Origin: Jingweiarchaeum tengchongense
GTDB taxonomy: Archaea; Nanobdellota; Nanobdellia; Jingweiarchaeales; Jingweiarchaeaceae
Direction of reading: 5' to 3'
Length of the DNA: 64,000 nt
Assembly (NCBI GenBank): GCA_038874075.1
Contig: JAVZDD010000005.1
Span: 5,776 to 69,775 of the forward strand
Shown here: positions 43,363 to 52,208 of the stretch, piece after piece
Numbering within the stretch: the first letter of the stretch is position 1
How the letters are laid out: each line of letters begins with the position of its first letter
Translations under genes and position numbers: made by a program
The notes under the pieces: model-generated
Databases searched by the model: none
Seen by the model: the letters and a program-made list of their open reading frames with translations, nothing else
Told to the model about the DNA's origin: nothing

Positions 43363-44501
43363 AATTTAAAAAAATAAAAGCCAGAAAGATTTTAAATTCA
43401 CTGGGTAACGAAACGATTGAAGTCGAAATTGATACAGATAAAGGAAAATTTTTATCATCTCTTCCTTCTGGAACGAGCAAAAGTAAGTTTGAAAAATATT
43501 TAAACATTGATGAAGAAGTAAGAAGAATTAATATGCTTAAAATGAGAAAGATTGATCTTAATTCAATATCGGATTTGATGAAACTTGAAGAAGAACACCA
43601 TTCTTTGTTGGTTTCATATGCGCTTTTAAAAGCATTAGCAGAAGATAAAAAAATTCCTGTTTGGAAGCTAATAAACAAAAATGCAAAGAGATTCCCAATT
43701 ATCATTTCAAAGATGATCGGTGGAGGAAAGCACGGCAAATACCCTGAGTTTCAAGAGTTCCTTGTTTTTAACAGAACAAATGATATTGAACGTATGGTTA
43801 AAAATAACTTAACTTTCTATCATGAAATAAAAAAAATTCTCAGTAAGCGTGAAGATTTCCTTTTTTCAAGAGATCTAGAAGGTGGTTGGAGCATAAGAAT
43901 AAAAAATGAAGAAGCACTTAATTTATTAAGGGAAATAAGTGAACTTTTCATGGACAAATATAAGATTAAGATGGAGATCGGAGTTGACATTGCTGCTTCT
44001 TCATTTTATGATGATGAAAAGAAGAAGTATGTATACGGTGACAAGGAATTGAGTAGGGATGAACAAATAAGCTATGTGTCCGAGCTCATTGATAGGTTTA
44101 ATCTTGCTTATGTTGAAGATCCATTATATGAAGAGGATTTTGATGGATTTGCTATTATCACAAAAAATTTTGGAAAAAAATGTTTGATCTGTGCTGATGA
44201 TTTGACTGCAACGAATACAAAAAGAATTGAGATTGCAAATCAATACGGTGCAGTAAATGCATGCATAATAAAACCAGATCAAGTTTATTCGTTAAATGAA
44301 ACGTTCGCGTTTTCAAAGTTAGCAGAAAAATTTAAGTATAAAAGAATAATATCACATCGTTCAGGAGAGACGTGTGATGACGTACTCTCCGACTTGGGAT
44401 TTGGGTTACAAGTCGATATGTTTAAAATAAGTTTATGCACAGGTGAAAGAACCGTAAAAATAAACAGGTTATTCAAAATAAAGGAGGAGTTATATGGCTG
44501 A
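43359..44501 (+). CDS. eno: Enolase, shortened form
   Basis: Enolase interconverts 2-phosphoglycerate and phosphoenolpyruvate. Key residues are visible: His in GGGKHGKYPEFQEF with the catalytic Glu, Glu in DLEGGW, Asp in VDIAAS, Glu in VEDPLY, Asp in ADDLTATN, Lys in IIKPDQ, SHRSGET, and Lys in ERTVKINRL. At 380 residues it is about 40-50 shorter than usual, mainly in the N-terminal domain, where the EALELRD-type stretch is reduced. Activity is probable. Confidence 0.9.
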   Translation: MKFKKIKARKILNSLGNETIEVEIDTDKGKFLSSLPSGTSKSKFEKYLNIDEEVRRINMLKMRKIDLNSISDLMKLEEEHHSLLVSYALLKALAEDKKIPVWKLINKNAKRFPIIISKMIGGGKHGKYPEFQEFLVFNRTNDIERMVKNNLTFYHEIKKILSKREDFLFSRDLEGGWSIRIKNEEALNLLREISELFMDKYKIKMEIGVDIAASSFYDDEKKKYVYGDKELSRDEQISYVSELIDRFNLAYVEDPLYEEDFDGFAIITKNFGKKCLICADDLTATNTKRIEIANQYGAVNACIIKPDQVYSLNETFAFSKLAEKFKYKRIISHRSGETCDDVLSDLGFGLQVDMFKISLCTGERTVKINRLFKIKEELYG

Positions 44502-45084
44502 ATTATTGATCGCGCTTGATAAATATGTAAAGTCAGGTATACATATTGGTAGTAAATTCAAGACAAAATTTATGGAACCATACATATTTAAAGTGAGACC
44601 GGATGGTCTAAGTGTATTCAACATCCAAAAGATAAATGATAAGTTGAGCGCCGCATGCAATTTTATTGCTCAATACGAACCAGATAAGATCCTCATCGTC
44701 TGTAGAAAGGAAAGCGGTAAAAAGCCATTAAAGACGCTATCAAAAATTACTGGAATAAGGGTAATTACCGGTAGATATCTACCCGGATCAATGACAAATC
44801 CAAATTACCTTGGAAATTATATGGAACCTGAAATACTGTTTGTATGTGATCCGTGGGCTGACAGACAAGCGATTAAAGATGCTTTAAAAATTGGTATTCC
44901 TATTATTGCGCTTTGTGATTCAAATAATACGACAAATAATATTGATCTCGTAATTCCATGCAATAACAAAGCAAAAAAAGCACTTTCACTTATTTTCTAT
45001 GTTTTAACGAAAGAATATTTGAAAGCAAAGGGGAAGATAAAAAGCGATAAAGAATTTAATTATAAATTAAAAGATTTTATATAG
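44494..45084 (+). CDS. rpsB: Ribosomal protein S2
   Basis: The 196-residue 30S protein shows SGIHIGSKFKTKFMEPYIFK, the conserved GRYLPGSMTNP stretch and a WADRQAIKDALKIGIPIIAL core. It lacks the long extensions of bacterial S2, as in archaea. It follows eno with an eight-base overlap and precedes the MEMO gene, an arrangement common in archaea. Confidence 0.96.
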   Translation: MAELLIALDKYVKSGIHIGSKFKTKFMEPYIFKVRPDGLSVFNIQKINDKLSAACNFIAQYEPDKILIVCRKESGKKPLKTLSKITGIRVITGRYLPGSMTNPNYLGNYMEPEILFVCDPWADRQAIKDALKIGIPIIALCDSNNTTNNIDLVIPCNNKAKKALSLIFYVLTKEYLKAKGKIKSDKEFNYKLKDFI

Positions 45085-45091
45085 TGATAAA

Positions 45092-45970
45092 ATGGAGTTT
45101 AGAAGACCAATCGTTAGTGGTCAATTTTATGCAAGCAATGCAGAAGAGCTTAAAGAGGAAATAAGTAAAAGTTTTCTTTCTAAATTTGGTGTTAGAAAGA
45201 TACCAAAAATTGTTGAAAAAGAAGAATTAATTGGTGCAGTCTCCCCACATGCTGGATATTTTTTTTCAGGTGCCTGTGCATCGCATACTTATTACAGAAT
45301 CTCACAATCAAAAAAACCCGATGTCTTTTTGATATTTGGTGTGAATCATAACGGTATAGGAAAAAATGTTGCTACATCTGTTTTAAACTGGAGAACACCA
45401 TTGGGTGAAGTAAAGGTGGACCAAGAATTTGCTAGAGCATTGACAAAAAATAAAGTAGTAGAAATAGATGAAATTGCGCATCAATATGAACATAGCATTG
45501 AAGTACAATTACCTTTTCTCCAATTCATTTTTGGTGATTTTAAATTTTGTCCAATATGTTTCCAAAATATAAGTTTTGAAGATTGTGAGAAAGTTGCAGA
45601 AGAAGTATTGACGATAAAAAGAGAAATGAAGAAAAAAATCACTATGATTGCAAGCTCAGATTTCACGCACTATGGATATGGTTATGGCTACGTTCCATTC
45701 TCTGGAAGTATCGAAGATGTAAGAAAGAAATTGTATGAATTGGATGAAAGGGCAATCAAATACATTTTAAAACTAGATGCAAAGGGATTTTACGATTATG
45801 TCACATCACAAGAAATGACTATATGTGGTTACATACCAATTACTGTACTTACAATTCTTGCGAATAAATTGGGCGCAAAAAAAGGAGAACTTCTAAAGTA
45901 TTATACGAGTGGGGATGTGATCGGAGATTACAGAAATGCGGTTGGATATGCTAGCATAGCAATTTATTAA
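45092..45970 (+). CDS. MEMO1-family protein
   Basis: A 292-residue member of the MEMO family, related to LigB-type dioxygenases. SPHAGYFFSGACASHTY, NHNGIG and EHSIEVQLPFLQ carry the conserved histidines. Archaeal MEMO is often encoded in the rpsB operon; its role is not established. The end overlaps the convergent TYW3 gene by 20 bases. Confidence 0.93.
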   Translation: MEFRRPIVSGQFYASNAEELKEEISKSFLSKFGVRKIPKIVEKEELIGAVSPHAGYFFSGACASHTYYRISQSKKPDVFLIFGVNHNGIGKNVATSVLNWRTPLGEVKVDQEFARALTKNKVVEIDEIAHQYEHSIEVQLPFLQFIFGDFKFCPICFQNISFEDCEKVAEEVLTIKREMKKKITMIASSDFTHYGYGYGYVPFSGSIEDVRKKLYELDERAIKYILKLDAKGFYDYVTSQEMTICGYIPITVLTILANKLGAKKGELLKYYTSGDVIGDYRNAVGYASIAIY

Positions 45971-46508
45971 AATTTTTAAGCTTATTTTTTGTTTTCATTA
46001 GTTTTTCATTGGCAATTGAGATGATCTTTGAGAAAGATTTCTTATTTAACATCAATTCATTATCAACCTTGATTGGAAAAGTTATTCTTTCCGCATCTCT
46101 AATCTCAATCATAATTCCATATTTTGTCTCGTATGCACCGCTATGCTTAAATCCAGCTTTCCTTGCTATTTCCAGAATTCTAAATGCTTCTTCTAATCTC
46201 TTTGTTTTGATGTGCAGTATCACCCCCTCCATATTGAACCATATGTTCCTCAATTTTGAACACTTTAACTTTGACCATATATCACTTACACTCACTTCTT
46301 TGTGTGATTTAAATACAAATTTTGATTCATTCTTCTTATATTTATCAAAGAACCCAATTAGACAGATTCTCCCAGCACATGATGACACAGAATATGTTTC
46401 TGGAATTGAATTTATCAAATCAAGAGTCGGGATTATCTCATCATCCACTTCCTTCTCATTTATTTTTTTGTAGAGTTCTTTTAAAATCCTCTCTTTTTCG
46501 AATGCCAT
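45951..46508 (-). CDS. taw3: TYW3-like wybutosine methyltransferase
   Basis: TYW3/Taw3 methylates a wyosine intermediate at position 37 of tRNA-Phe. The 185-residue protein has the SCAGR motif (about residues 42-46), the IWFNMEGVILHIK strand and the RKAGFKHSGAYETKYG segment, typical of the family. It is the first of several tRNA-modification genes to 50.5 kb. Other wyosine genes are not in the window. Confidence 0.9.
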   Translation of the reverse strand: MAFEKERILKELYKKINEKEVDDEIIPTLDLINSIPETYSVSSCAGRICLIGFFDKYKKNESKFVFKSHKEVSVSDIWSKLKCSKLRNIWFNMEGVILHIKTKRLEEAFRILEIARKAGFKHSGAYETKYGIMIEIRDAERITFPIKVDNELMLNKKSFSKIISIANEKLMKTKNKLKNFNKLLC

Positions 46509-46542
46509 ATTTATTTTAAATTATGAAATAATTAAATTAATT

Positions 46543-46872
46543 ATGATTTTTAAAATTAGGGGAAAAAAACTAAAAATAAAGGTATGCAAATCTTATCTAT
46601 CAAAAGTTTTTGGTCTAATGTTCTCAACGATGAAAAACTTAGATGGTGCGCTACTCTGTTTCGATAAAGAAGATAAGTATGCGATTCATATGTTTTTTGT
46701 TTTCCAACATTTGGACATCGTTTGGTTGGATTCAAAGAAAAGGGTTGTTGATGTACAAAGGGCTGTGCCATTTGCATTCAAGATATATAAACCAAGAAAA
46801 GCAGCCAAATACATACTTGAATTAAAAAAAGATATCTTAAATTTAAAAATAGGGGAACAAATCAGATTTTAA
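46543..46872 (+). CDS. DUF192-family protein
   Basis: The 109-residue product matches DUF192: a KVFGLMFSTMKNLDGALLCF phrase, YAIHMFFVFQHLDIVWLDSK and the tail LELKKDILNLKIGEQI. The family is small, often exported, with unknown function. This copy has no signal peptide. It lies between taw3 and tgtA, divergent from the former and convergent with the latter by a four-base overlap. Confidence 0.85.
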   Translation: MIFKIRGKKLKIKVCKSYLSKVFGLMFSTMKNLDGALLCFDKEDKYAIHMFFVFQHLDIVWLDSKKRVVDVQRAVPFAFKIYKPRKAAKYILELKKDILNLKIGEQIRF

Positions 46873-48587
46873 ATGATTCCTTCCCTGACCTTCACTGCCA
46901 AACCACGTTTGAATTCTAGCATTTCTTCTGCATTCAGTACTGCTTCACCAACAGCAATTAGGTTATCATCCTCATCGACTACCAACACTTCTTCCCTTGG
47001 TATTATTTTCATATCGCAATTTTTTACAAATTTAGCAAATAAATTCTTCCCCTCTGATATGAGTTGTTGAACTTTTTTATCATTGCAAATAATTACTCTA
47101 TAGTTTGGAAATTTTAATGCGTTTTTAAGAAGTTTTGCACCTTCGATCCTTAATGCAAAAAAACCATCTCTAGCTCTTAATGTCGCTATGAGCTTACCGT
47201 TCAAAAATATCTTTCTTATTCTACCTGTTTTCTCACTCTTTATTATTTTCACATTGTCTGGAAAAAGAATTTTACCTGTACCATTACCAAATTGGAAATC
47301 AGCTATTTCCCTAATTGTGCTGATATCCCCCTTCTTCTTTTTGTGCAGTTCAAATGGGTTTAATCCCGTAACTTGGCAGAATGGATAGGTATAATTTTTT
47401 AGTGAAAGTGGTACTTTGTTTGAACCTATCCTTTGCTTCAATCTTTTTATTGCTCTTCTTATTTCCGGTCTACTAAAATCCTCTTTGTCAAATAAAAAAA
47501 TGCTGGATCTCTTCCTGATTGGTTCAAATTTTTCAAAGAATTTGGAATGCTTCAATAGATATCTGAATGCTCTATTTAAATTTGGATGTGAGAGGGATCT
47601 AATTTTACACAATTCCCATAACCTATTTTCCCTTATCGCCTGTTTTATTGTATCAATCTCTTTGATGCAAGTATGGAGATTGTGCATTGCAAGAAATTTT
47701 ATTCTATCCTCTCTCATCATCTCCCTAACTTCGCTTGGCTTCTTCGATGCGCACACCTTACAATTGCATGGAAAATAATCTAATTCTTCTAATTTTTTTG
47801 TACCGTATTCTGTCATATAGCGATTGTCCTTTGCAAATAATACATAGCTTGCTGAATCAAAAATATCGTATCCTAAGAGCACTAAAAATGAAAAGATGAT
47901 TGGATGACCGGCACCAAATGTGTGGAGAGGTTTTGATTTTGGAAGATTTAATTTTGCATTTAAACAGATCTTTATTATTTTCTCAAAATCATAATTTTCA
48001 TAGTAGATTAAAGGTATACCAACTGAGTAAATATCAAAATTAAATTTTGTCATTTCCTCACAGCTCTTCTTTAATAAATCAACGAACATTCCACCTTGTA
48101 TTGGTCCACACCAAAGAATATCTCCTCTTGAAATTTTTTTCAACTCCTTTGCGCTCTTAATTGTCTCTCTAACACTTTTAATCACTTCTCTTCTATTCTC
48201 ATTTCTCGTTGGTGTATCTAGAATAACACCAATGTCAGGTTTAATGTATTTTTGAAATTCAATTATCTCTTCATTTGACACATCTATTCTCCCGAATTTT
48301 TTTAATTGAAATGCACCAGAATCAGTCAAAATAATCCCATTAAAATCGAAGAACTTGTGTACGCCAATATTCATCACTTCTTTTTCAAAATATTTTCTAA
48401 GTAAATAAGCGTTTGTCATCAGCGCTTTTATACCAAATTCTTTTTGAAGCTCATGACATGAAATTGGTTCATCTTTCACGTTTACCACTGGTAAAAGTAA
48501 TGGTGTCTCAATAATTTTTTCATTGAGCTCAAGCTTACAAATTCTTCCCATCGCGTCTCTGTCTCTTATTTCAAAGTTTAAATGCAA
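46869..48587 (-). CDS. tgtA: Archaeosine tRNA-guanine transglycosylase
   Basis: TgtA exchanges G15 of archaeal tRNAs for preQ0 as the first archaeosine step. The catalytic TIM barrel has Asp89 in TDSGAF, the DTPTRNE segment, and a zinc site in CNCKVC. From about residue 330 come C-terminal domains ending in a PUA domain (about 495-572) with VDEDDNLIAVGEAVL. Length 572 is normal. It overlaps the upstream DUF504 gene by 17 bases. Confidence 0.95.
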   Translation of the reverse strand: MHLNFEIRDRDAMGRICKLELNEKIIETPLLLPVVNVKDEPISCHELQKEFGIKALMTNAYLLRKYFEKEVMNIGVHKFFDFNGIILTDSGAFQLKKFGRIDVSNEEIIEFQKYIKPDIGVILDTPTRNENRREVIKSVRETIKSAKELKKISRGDILWCGPIQGGMFVDLLKKSCEEMTKFNFDIYSVGIPLIYYENYDFEKIIKICLNAKLNLPKSKPLHTFGAGHPIIFSFLVLLGYDIFDSASYVLFAKDNRYMTEYGTKKLEELDYFPCNCKVCASKKPSEVREMMREDRIKFLAMHNLHTCIKEIDTIKQAIRENRLWELCKIRSLSHPNLNRAFRYLLKHSKFFEKFEPIRKRSSIFLFDKEDFSRPEIRRAIKRLKQRIGSNKVPLSLKNYTYPFCQVTGLNPFELHKKKKGDISTIREIADFQFGNGTGKILFPDNVKIIKSEKTGRIRKIFLNGKLIATLRARDGFFALRIEGAKLLKNALKFPNYRVIICNDKKVQQLISEGKNLFAKFVKNCDMKIIPREEVLVVDEDDNLIAVGEAVLNAEEMLEFKRGLAVKVREGII

Positions 48588-48819
48588 TTATCTCACCACT
48601 TTTCTTTCTTATCATAGCAATTCTATGTCCTGGAATAAATATTTCCTTATCATTCTCACCATAGTGGAATCCGGATTTCTCAACTTTGGTAATTTTCCCT
48701 CCATCAATACATTTAAATTCGCCTTCCTCACTTCTATGTCTTATCACGATTTCTAACTCATCTAACTTGAGGTATTTCTTGTCATACACACATCTAAGTA
48801 ATATTTTTATTGGATGCAT
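48571..48819 (-). CDS. DUF504/UPF0248 (MJ1316-type) protein
   Basis: A single-domain 82-residue protein starting MHPIKILLRCVYDKKYL and containing IVIRHRSEEGEF and IPGHRIAMIRKKSGE, which matches UPF0248/DUF504. Pfam calls this the MJ1316 domain and links it to recognition of RNA cyclic phosphate ends in RNA repair proteins. ATG 48819 overlaps the ncsA stop and its end overlaps tgtA, so it is co-translated with two tRNA-modifying enzymes. A tRNA role is inferred. Confidence 0.82.
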   Translation of the reverse strand: MHPIKILLRCVYDKKYLKLDELEIVIRHRSEEGEFKCIDGGKITKVEKSGFHYGENDKEIFIPGHRIAMIRKKSGEIIAFKL

Positions 48820-49727
48820 TGCTTCAACTCCTCTTTTATTTGACAAACCGAACATATTTTTTGGCTTGAAGGTTCTCCACAAACAGTACAATTTGATATA
48901 TCCTCTCCTTTTTTAGCAAATTCACGCTTCATCTTGTTAAACATTGCGTCAAAAGTATGAATTATGTTTATCTTTGCGCTTGGATTTATCTTCTCGATTT
49001 CATTTAAGAAATCTCTGACACTACCACGAAATGCAAATTTTGAATATGGGCATGGCAAATGAAATGCGTTTATGTTATTTATAAGCGCGTAAACAGTCGT
49101 TTCCTTCTCTGAGACGATTCTGAATGGCTTAACTCTTGAAACGAATTTTTCATGCTCAAAAATACCAGCTATTGCTCCTAACCTTATTAATTTTCTAAAG
49201 TCATTTTGGAAAAAGTTCATCATAATTGCTTGTGATTCATCATCAAGATTATGACCTGTGACTATTTTTTCTGCATTCAATTCTCTCGCTTTTTTATTCA
49301 TTAAATATCTCCTTAAGATACCACAAATTGAGCATGGATGGTGCTTTCTTATTTTGATTATTTCATCAAGTGTGAGGCCCATTTCATCTTTAAATGAAAA
49401 AATGTGGTACTCTATTCCCCATTCCTTGCAATACTTTCTTACATTTTCTATCGTAATGTTCCTATAACCTTCAATTCCTTCATCTATCGTGAGGCAAAAA
49501 ATATCGTTTTTTGGAAAAAATTTTTTTATAAAAAAAAGCACTGATAATGAATCCTTGCCCCCACTACTTGCAATTGCTATCCTTTCATTTGGATTGATCA
49601 GTTTATTTTTTTCAATATTTTTCAATACTCTACTTTCAAAACTCTTTCTGAAACATTTTTCACAAAATCTTTTTTCTAGATAGTTGATTTCAATTATTGC
49701 CTTGCTATTGCAAATTGAGCACTTCAT
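48807..49727 (-). CDS. ncsA: tRNA 2-thiolation protein NcsA (CTU1/TtuA family)
   Basis: NcsA adds sulfur to U34 of tRNAs. The PP-loop SGGKDS is at residues 55-60. Flanking zinc sites are CSIC and CEKC near the N-terminus and CTVC...CSVC at the C-terminus; CSICGILRRY carries the catalytic cysteine. These match the TtuA/CTU1 group that uses ubiquitin-like sulfur donors, and a MoaD-like protein is encoded at 32849-33142. ATG 49727 or 49733 start. Confidence 0.93.
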   Translation of the reverse strand: MKCSICNSKAIIEINYLEKRFCEKCFRKSFESRVLKNIEKNKLINPNERIAIASSGGKDSLSVLFFIKKFFPKNDIFCLTIDEGIEGYRNITIENVRKYCKEWGIEYHIFSFKDEMGLTLDEIIKIRKHHPCSICGILRRYLMNKKARELNAEKIVTGHNLDDESQAIMMNFFQNDFRKLIRLGAIAGIFEHEKFVSRVKPFRIVSEKETTVYALINNINAFHLPCPYSKFAFRGSVRDFLNEIEKINPSAKINIIHTFDAMFNKMKREFAKKGEDISNCTVCGEPSSQKICSVCQIKEELKQCIQ

Positions 49728-49762
49728 AAACATTTTTATTTACTTCATTCTTTTAAATTTTG

Positions 49763-50464
49763 ATGAGTAAGAAAAAAGAAGTACTAAAAGTATATGAGAG
49801 TATTGCAGAAGCTTGGGATAGGTTAAGGAGAAAACCATACGCAGAACTCTATCATTTCTTGGATGAAGTATCAAATGAAGTTAGTACAGGTAAAGTGATT
49901 GATGTGGGGTGTGGAAATGCGAGGAATGGGATTGAATTTGCCAAGAAAGGATTTGATGTTTTTTGTGTTGATATATCAAGGAAAATGATAGAAATTGCAA
50001 GGAAAAATGCTGAAAAGGAACGTGTAAAAATGAAGTTCGTTGTTGCTGATGTATGTGCATTACCATTCAAAGAAAATTCATTTGATGTCCTACTCTCAAT
50101 TGCAGTCATTCACCACTTAGAGGAAAATGAGCGAATTAAGGCATTGAACGAAATGAAGAGAGTAATGAAGGATGGTGGAATTGGTCTCATCAGTGTCTGG
50201 CATAGAAACTACATAAAGTACATATTAAAATTTGCACCAAAATATTTGTCTCAGAAGATCATAGGAAATAGTGGAGATATGTACATACCATGGAAAACAA
50301 AAGAGAAAGTTTTTTATAGGTTCTATCATCTATTTAGTTTAGGTGAATTTAAAAAAGAGTTGTTAAGGAGTGGTATAGAAATTTTAAAAATATTTCCGGA
50401 GAAAAAAGCAAAATTTAAGTCGTTTATTTTCTCAAGGAACATATTTGCAAAGATTAAAAAATGA
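49763..50464 (+). CDS. Trm9-like tRNA methyltransferase
   Basis: A class I SAM methyltransferase of 233 residues with DVGCGNARNG (motif I) and the Trm9/ALKBH8-like patterns SIAVIHHLEENERIKAL, SVWHRNYIKYI, DMYIPWKTKE and FYRFYHLFSLGEF. Trm9 methylates carboxymethyluridine at U34; the usual Trm112 partner is not in the window. It is divergent from ncsA, also a U34 enzyme. Substrate is inferred from similarity. Confidence 0.85.
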   Translation: MSKKKEVLKVYESIAEAWDRLRRKPYAELYHFLDEVSNEVSTGKVIDVGCGNARNGIEFAKKGFDVFCVDISRKMIEIARKNAEKERVKMKFVVADVCALPFKENSFDVLLSIAVIHHLEENERIKALNEMKRVMKDGGIGLISVWHRNYIKYILKFAPKYLSQKIIGNSGDMYIPWKTKEKVFYRFYHLFSLGEFKKELLRSGIEILKIFPEKKAKFKSFIFSRNIFAKIKK

Positions 50465-50483
50465 GAATTGGATGGTGATAATT

Positions 50484-51815
50484 ATGGGTATAGAACTTTG
50501 GGCAATTGGTGGTTATAATGAAATTGGTAGAAATATGAGTGCAATAAACGTAGATGGTGAAGTAGTGATTTTAGATATGGGTGTGTGGCTTGAGAAGATA
50601 TCTGGTTATGAAAATGGAGATGCGATGAGGTTAAGCGCGAATGAGCTCTTAAATATGGAGGCAATACCAGATGATACGATCTTCGAAAAAGCCTGGGGTA
50701 ATAAAGTCAAGGCAATTTTAATTACCCACTCTCACCTAGATCATGTTGGTGCTTGTACGAAGATTGCTCCAAAGTATGATGCGCCGATCATCGCAACTCC
50801 ATTCACTTGCGAAGTACTTGAAAATTTGAAAAGAGAAGAGAAAGGTATAACAAACAAAATAATAAGATTAAATGCGGGATCAAAATATGAAATTTCAAAG
50901 AATTTGCTAATAGAATTTGTCTATGCCACACATTCTACCCCACAAACAGTAATTATTACATTGCATACGAAGTATGGTGCAATAGTATATGCAAATGATT
51001 TCAAGTTTGATGAATATCCTGTGCTGGGAAAAAGGACAGACTATAAGCGATTAGTAGAAATTGGAAAGGATGGTGTAATTGCGCTAATATCTGATTCAAC
51101 AAGGATAGACGAAGAAAAAAGAACATTTTCTGAAAGTTTAGTAAGAGAGATGCTAAAGGATGTATTACTTTGGACGGATAATGAGAAAAATGCAATAATT
51201 ACCACCACGTTTGCATCTCATATTGCTAGGTTGAGTACAATACTAAATTTTGCAAAAGAGATGGGAAGAAAACCTGTTTTCATTGGTAGGAGTCTAGCAA
51301 ATTATATAAGTGCTGCTGAACGAGTTGGGTTAGTAAATTTTTCAAAAGAAGCAAAGATATATGGATACAAAAATGAGATAAAAAAAGCACTGAAGGAGAT
51401 TAATAAAAGCAGGGAAAAATATTTCATTATATGTACGGGAAATCAGGGAGAACCAGACGCAGTGCTTACAAGAATTGCGCAGGGAAAATTGCCTTTCGAT
51501 ATATTACCTGAAGACCAAATCGTTTTTTGTTGCAACACAATACCATCGCCGATAAATGAGGCAAACAGAGCGAATTTGGAAAGAATGTTAAAATCAAAAA
51601 GAGCACGAATTTTTACAGATATACATGCTTCTGGTCATGCTGCAAGAGAAGATCATAGAGAATTGTTAAAAATGTTAGAACCTAAGAATTACATACCATG
51701 TCATGGTGGTATCCAGAAACAAGCAAGCGCAGTTGAATTAGCAACTGAAATGGGTTATACATTGGGAAAAGACGTGCACCTGCTCCAAAATGGGCAAAAA
51801 TTAAAAATCATCTAA
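50484..51815 (+). CDS. rnj: Archaeal RNase J
   Basis: A beta-CASP metallo-beta-lactamase ribonuclease of 443 residues. THSHLDHVG at residues 81-89 supplies two-metal ligands; later motifs include SDSTRID, CTGNQGEP, DIHASGHA and IPCHGG. RNase J degrades RNA 5' to 3' in euryarchaea. ATG 50484 is 20 bases after the methyltransferase stop. The gene is followed by a membrane-anchored coiled-coil protein. Confidence 0.94.
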   Translation: MGIELWAIGGYNEIGRNMSAINVDGEVVILDMGVWLEKISGYENGDAMRLSANELLNMEAIPDDTIFEKAWGNKVKAILITHSHLDHVGACTKIAPKYDAPIIATPFTCEVLENLKREEKGITNKIIRLNAGSKYEISKNLLIEFVYATHSTPQTVIITLHTKYGAIVYANDFKFDEYPVLGKRTDYKRLVEIGKDGVIALISDSTRIDEEKRTFSESLVREMLKDVLLWTDNEKNAIITTTFASHIARLSTILNFAKEMGRKPVFIGRSLANYISAAERVGLVNFSKEAKIYGYKNEIKKALKEINKSREKYFIICTGNQGEPDAVLTRIAQGKLPFDILPEDQIVFCCNTIPSPINEANRANLERMLKSKRARIFTDIHASGHAAREDHRELLKMLEPKNYIPCHGGIQKQASAVELATEMGYTLGKDVHLLQNGQKLKII

Positions 51816-51830
51816 TATCTATTTTAGAAA

Positions 51831-52205
51831 ATGATAGAGATAATTTTGATTGCAATTGCATTGGCAATCGTCTTAATATTACTATTCTCAAAAAAAGGTA
51901 AAGTAGAAGAGAAAGGTGGAAGATGGAAAAAACTTTATTCTTCATTAAAATTGGAAAGGTCAGTTCAAAAGAAACCTCCATCACTTGAAGAAATAATAGA
52001 AGTGATAAATAAAAATGAAGATGTGAGGAGAAAGATTAAAGAAATATTAAAGGAGGAATTAAAGAAAGAGATAATGGCTGAGATAAGATTGAAAAGAAAA
52101 AAGAAGATGAAGGAAATCAAATCAGAGAAGCAAGAGAAAGTAGAAGAAAAAAAGAAGCTAGAGTTAAAGGAAATACCAACAGTAAGTAGTACGATGTTAA
52201 AATAA
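51831..52205 (+). CDS. Single-helix membrane protein with charged coiled coil
   Basis: The 124-residue product has one N-terminal transmembrane helix (about residues 3-20, all aliphatic) followed by a lysine- and glutamate-rich helical tail (KKEIMAEIRLKRKKKMKE). No family recognised. It begins 15 bases after RNase J, so the two should be on one message. A tether for RNase J at the membrane is possible but unproven. Confidence 0.55.
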   Translation: MIEIILIAIALAIVLILLFSKKGKVEEKGGRWKKLYSSLKLERSVQKKPPSLEEIIEVINKNEDVRRKIKEILKEELKKEIMAEIRLKRKKKMKEIKSEKQEKVEEKKKLELKEIPTVSSTMLK

Positions 52206-52208
52206 TTA

